From an uncultured Bacillaceae bacterium (lineage in GTDB: Bacteria; Bacillota; Bacilli; Bacillales; Amphibacillaceae), in the NCBI GenBank assembly GCA_945639745.1, contig CALZEK010000051.1, positions 1-8,195 on the forward strand: DNA of 8,195 nt, in the 5' to 3' direction. Below are positions 5,863 through 8,195 of the stretch, in pieces. The position numbers and the translations under genes are program-made. Under the pieces are notes generated by a model. The model did no database searches and had not been told where the DNA came from. It was given only the letters and a program-made list of their open reading frames with translations. Position 1 is the stretch's first letter, and the number at the start of each line of letters is the position of its first letter.

Positions 5863-5896
5863 AAAAAGCAGCTACATATATGTGTGGCTGCTTTTT
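5863..5896 (+). terminator. Rho-independent terminator of the YtxG-like gene
   Basis: AAAAAGCAGC (5863-5872) pairs with GCTGCTTTTT (5887-5896). The pairing extends inward through a T-G wobble and ACA/TGT. It lies 8 bases after the stop codon and ends in T5 on the plus strand. As the stem begins with A5, it could also work leftward as a back-up for the operon coming from the right. Confidence 0.9.
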
Positions 5897-5926
5897 ATTA
5901 TTTAAATGCGGATGATAATGGATTTT

Positions 5927-5971
5927 AAAAAAACTCTTAGCAAGATTTAATCATTAAAAGCTTCTGCTAAG
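5927..5971 (-). terminator. Rho-independent terminator of the TRAP/BASS operon
   Basis: Read leftward, a hairpin formed by CTTAGC-AG-AAG (5961-5971) and CTTGCTAAG (5936-5944), with a 2-base bulge, encloses a second small stem (TTTAAT/ATTAAA, 5946-5958). It is followed by AG and then T7 (5927-5933). It lies about 58 bases after the BASS stop codon, as expected for the end of that transcript. The stretch 5972-6028 shows nothing else. Confidence 0.7.
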
Positions 5972-6028
5972 CTAAAGTCAAACAGTCTTAGATTCTCTCT
6001 CTGACTGAAACATTACACCAACTACTAC

Positions 6029-6967
6029 TTAATTTCTTTTTCTTTCAAATAATTTGGCGACAATTGCCCCAATCGTTAAATTAACAACCATATTAGCAAC
6101 GGCAGGCACTGCTGCAAGTGAACTAAAATGTTCTACGGCTAGAGTAGAAGCAAGTGCTGTATTACAAATACCTGTATGAAAGGTAATCGCAACGATGTTT
6201 GCTTGTGATATCTTAAACAACTTAGCAAAATAATATCCTAAAAACATCGGGATTGATACTTGTAAAATAACAGCGATAAAAATAAGGGGTAAAAGCCTTA
6301 TATTTTCAACAAGTGCAGGTTGTGCTTTTGAAATAACAGCTAAGACAACAATAAACAATGCTAATTGTGACATGACTGATGTATAAGGTTTAATCAAACG
6401 AATCTGTTTGGGTAATTGCCATTGCAAAAATAAACCTGCAAATAACGGGATAAACACAACCCAAATAATATTAATAAATATCGCTAAGCCATCGACGGGT
6501 ACTAGCTTCCCAACAGAAGCTTGAACGAGTCCTGGTGTTAGAAAAGGTGAAATCACCGTATCTAAAGTTGCCATCGTAATACTTAAAGCTACTTCCCCAC
6601 CTCCAATAAATGTATAAATATTAGCAGAAGTTCCACTTGGTACGACGCCAGCTAAGATAATACCTGAGGCGATTTCGGAATTATCTCTAAAAAAAAGATA
6701 AGCAATTGCCAGTGTCACACTAACCATAATCGTCCATTTAAATAAAACACCAATTAAAGCATATTTAGGTTTTTTAATGACTGATTTTATTTGTTCGGTT
6801 GATAACGACATCCCCATAAATAAGAAGATCGCCCCAAGACTAAGCTCTGTTAGTCCTTGAACGGGGCGAAAGAAAGTTGGTATCAGATAAGCTACTACTG
6901 ACAAACCAATAATCCACAGCGGTAAATAACGTGAAATAAAAGCAGCTATTGCTGATAAAATTCTCAT
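6029..6967 (-). CDS. Bile acid:sodium symporter (BASS) family transporter
   Basis: This is a predicted 10-helix carrier of the BASS family (312 residues, normal length). Members move bile acids, pantothenate precursors, keto acids or other organic anions, often with Na+. Helices are visible from 'YLPLWIIGLSVVAYLIP' onward. The family motifs are 'ELSLGAIFLFMGMSL' at about 41-55, the crossover 'GVVPSGTSANIYTFIGGGEVALSIT' at about 107-131, and the second crossover 'ITFHTGICNTALASTLAVEHF' at about 261-281. In the latter, the Glu and Gln that bind Na+ in the bacterial homologue ASBT appear as His264 and Cys268. The start ATG has AAGGAG at 8 bases. It follows the TRAP permease gene by 39 bases with no terminator between, so both are one operon. 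Substrate and ion coupling cannot be told. Confidence 0.88.
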   Translation of the reverse strand: MRILSAIAAFISRYLPLWIIGLSVVAYLIPTFFRPVQGLTELSLGAIFLFMGMSLSTEQIKSVIKKPKYALIGVLFKWTIMVSVTLAIAYLFFRDNSEIASGIILAGVVPSGTSANIYTFIGGGEVALSITMATLDTVISPFLTPGLVQASVGKLVPVDGLAIFINIIWVVFIPLFAGLFLQWQLPKQIRLIKPYTSVMSQLALFIVVLAVISKAQPALVENIRLLPLIFIAVILQVSIPMFLGYYFAKLFKISQANIVAITFHTGICNTALASTLAVEHFSSLAAVPAVANMVVNLTIGAIVAKLFERKRN

Positions 6968-7006
6968 TGTTAAAACTCCTTAAAATTAACTCATCTTTTT
7001 TATTTG

Positions 7007-8195
7007 CTAAGTTACATTTAATAAGTCTGGTAAAAATGTCGATATTGCTGGAATAAATGTAATCAGTAATAAAACGATTAATGCAGCAACTAAAAATGGA
7101 ACAACTGCTTTTGAAATACTTAAAAGTGATGAATCTGAAATTCCGCTTGCAACATACAAATTTAAGCCAACAGGTGGTGTAAATAATCCAATTGCTAAGT
7201 TCACAGTCATAAACACACCAAAGACTGTTGGATCAATATCGAAAAATAAAATAATCGGCAATAAAATCGGAACGAAAATATAAAATGCTGAAATAGCATC
7301 AATAAAGGCACCTGCAATTAATAAAATTAAATTAATTAATAAAAGAACGATAATTGGATTATCCGAAACACCTAATAGCATATCAGAAATGTCACGTGCG
7401 TATCGCTCTGTGGTAATAATATGGGCAAAAATTGATGCCGTACTCACAACAAGCATGACAATGGCTGTTTGGATTGACGCTTCCAAAAAGATTGTGTACA
7501 GTTTTTTGACTGTTAAAACGCGGTAGATAAAGATACCGACAAATAGTCCATAAAAAACGGCTACAACTGCTGCTTCTGTTGGTGTAAAGAACCCGCCATA
7601 AATACCACCTAAAATAATAATTGGAATGAGCAAGCCCCAAAATGCTTCAATAAAAGCTTTGATAATTTCCTTACCTGAAGCAGCTTGTGTTTTTTCTTGC
7701 TTAACAATTTTCTCTTCATGATGAGCCATGAGTAATTGCTTATCTTGACGCCATCTAACAAACAAAGCGGCACCAACAAGACCAATTGCAAGTAAAATAC
7801 CTGGAATAATCCCAGCAATGAATAAACGACCAATTGAAACAGGTATTTGATCGCCTGCTACGACTGCGAAGACAATAAAAGCAATACTCGGTGGAATAAT
7901 AATTCCAATTGACCCTGTACTAGCCACTAAACTTGCTGCTGTTTCTTTTTTATAGCCATTTTTAATTAAGGCAGGGATTAAAATACCACCAATTGCTGCT
8001 ACAGTAGCCGGACCTGAACCTGAAATGGCTGCAAAGAAAATCGCAACTAAAGCTGTAATAAAGACAATCCCACTCTTATGATGACCAACTAATTTATCTG
8101 CTAAATTAATTAATTTACTAGAAATGCCAGCATGTTCCATAATGACACCTGCTAAAATAAAGAAAGGAATCGCTAGTAAAGTAAATTTAGCAATA
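7007..8195 (-). CDS. TRAP transporter large permease (DctM family), 5' end cut by window
   Basis: This is the large membrane subunit of a tripartite ATP-independent periplasmic-type transporter, which uses a Na+ or H+ gradient with a binding protein (DctP) to import organic acids. The frame stays open through the right edge. Before the first internal Met (8138-8140) there are 18 more codons reading IAKFTLLAIPFFILAGVI, the conserved DctM N-terminal helix, so that Met is not the start and about 30 residues are missing. Conserved stretches are 'AAISGSGPATVAAIGGILIPALIKNGY', 'ASTGSIGIIIPPSIAFIVFAVVAG', 'TPTEAAVVAVFYGLFVG', and 'NLAIGLFTPPVGLNLYVASGI' near the end. A hydrophilic loop (HHEEKIVKQEKTQAASGKE) lies mid-protein. 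It ends normally with TAG. The DctP and DctQ partners are probably upstream, outside the window. BASS follows directly. Confidence 0.93.
   Translation of the reverse strand, partial: IAKFTLLAIPFFILAGVIMEHAGISSKLINLADKLVGHHKSGIVFITALVAIFFAAISGSGPATVAAIGGILIPALIKNGYKKETAASLVASTGSIGIIIPPSIAFIVFAVVAGDQIPVSIGRLFIAGIIPGILLAIGLVGAALFVRWRQDKQLLMAHHEEKIVKQEKTQAASGKEIIKAFIEAFWGLLIPIIILGGIYGGFFTPTEAAVVAVFYGLFVGIFIYRVLTVKKLYTIFLEASIQTAIVMLVVSTASIFAHIITTERYARDISDMLLGVSDNPIIVLLLINLILLIAGAFIDAISAFYIFVPILLPIILFFDIDPTVFGVFMTVNLAIGLFTPPVGLNLYVASGISDSSLLSISKAVVPFLVAALIVLLLITFIPAISTFLPDLLNVT

Noticed and set aside
7392..7833. Two minus-strand open frames of 74 and 82 codons
   Set aside because: They are other-frame shadows of the TRAP permease, whose protein motifs run unbroken through this stretch.
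8138..8140. ATG as the start of the TRAP permease
   Set aside because: The frame continues upstream to the edge with the conserved LLAIPFFILAG helix, so this Met is internal.

Overview
The window is a low-G+C (clearly AT-rich), tightly packed chromosomal segment. The strong AGGAGG-type ribosome sites, a sigma-B-type promoter in front of a YtxG/DUF948-like gene, and a Tat/SCO/lipoprotein gene set all point to a member of the Bacillales (Bacillaceae or Staphylococcaceae-like). The exact genus cannot be read from the sequence. I see no insertion sequences, CRISPR arrays, tRNA or rRNA genes, and no gene-free stretch longer than about 260 bases.

Region 1 (1-3501, minus strand) is one probable operon. 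Transcription starts from a sigma-A-like promoter at 3472-3501. It reads a Tat-signal 'gluconate 2-dehydrogenase subunit 3' protein, a GMC flavin oxidoreductase, an SCO1/SenC copper-thiol lipoprotein and tatA. The window ends just past tatA, where tatC would be expected. The layout suggests a membrane- or wall-associated FAD dehydrogenase that folds with FAD in the cytoplasm. It would be carried out by the twin-arginine signal on its small partner, through a Tat pore encoded in the same transcript. SCO links the cluster to aerobic respiration (CuA/cytochrome oxidase maturation) or to thiol redox chemistry outside the membrane. The oxidoreductase lacks the usual His/Asn pair at its active site and carries a four-cysteine cluster.

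Region 2 (3668-5438) holds a YtcJ-like metal-dependent amidohydrolase on the minus strand. It is followed by a divergent control region in which an extended -10 promoter for the amidohydrolase lies back to back with a sigma-B-type promoter reading rightward.

Region 3 (5439-5971) is the small membrane protein YtxG/DUF948, closed by a strong hairpin terminator. A second terminator facing the other way ends the leftward operon to its right.

Region 4 (6029-8195, minus strand) is a transport operon: the large permease of a TRAP transporter (cut by the window edge) followed 39 bases later by a bile acid:sodium symporter (BASS) family carrier. Both are of a kind that takes up or exports organic anions. 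The substrates are not readable here.

The most notable items are the Tat cargo-plus-translocase cluster with its unusual GMC active site, the clear sigma-B promoter, and a near-identical palindrome overlapping the Shine-Dalgarno sites of sco and the ytxG-like gene.
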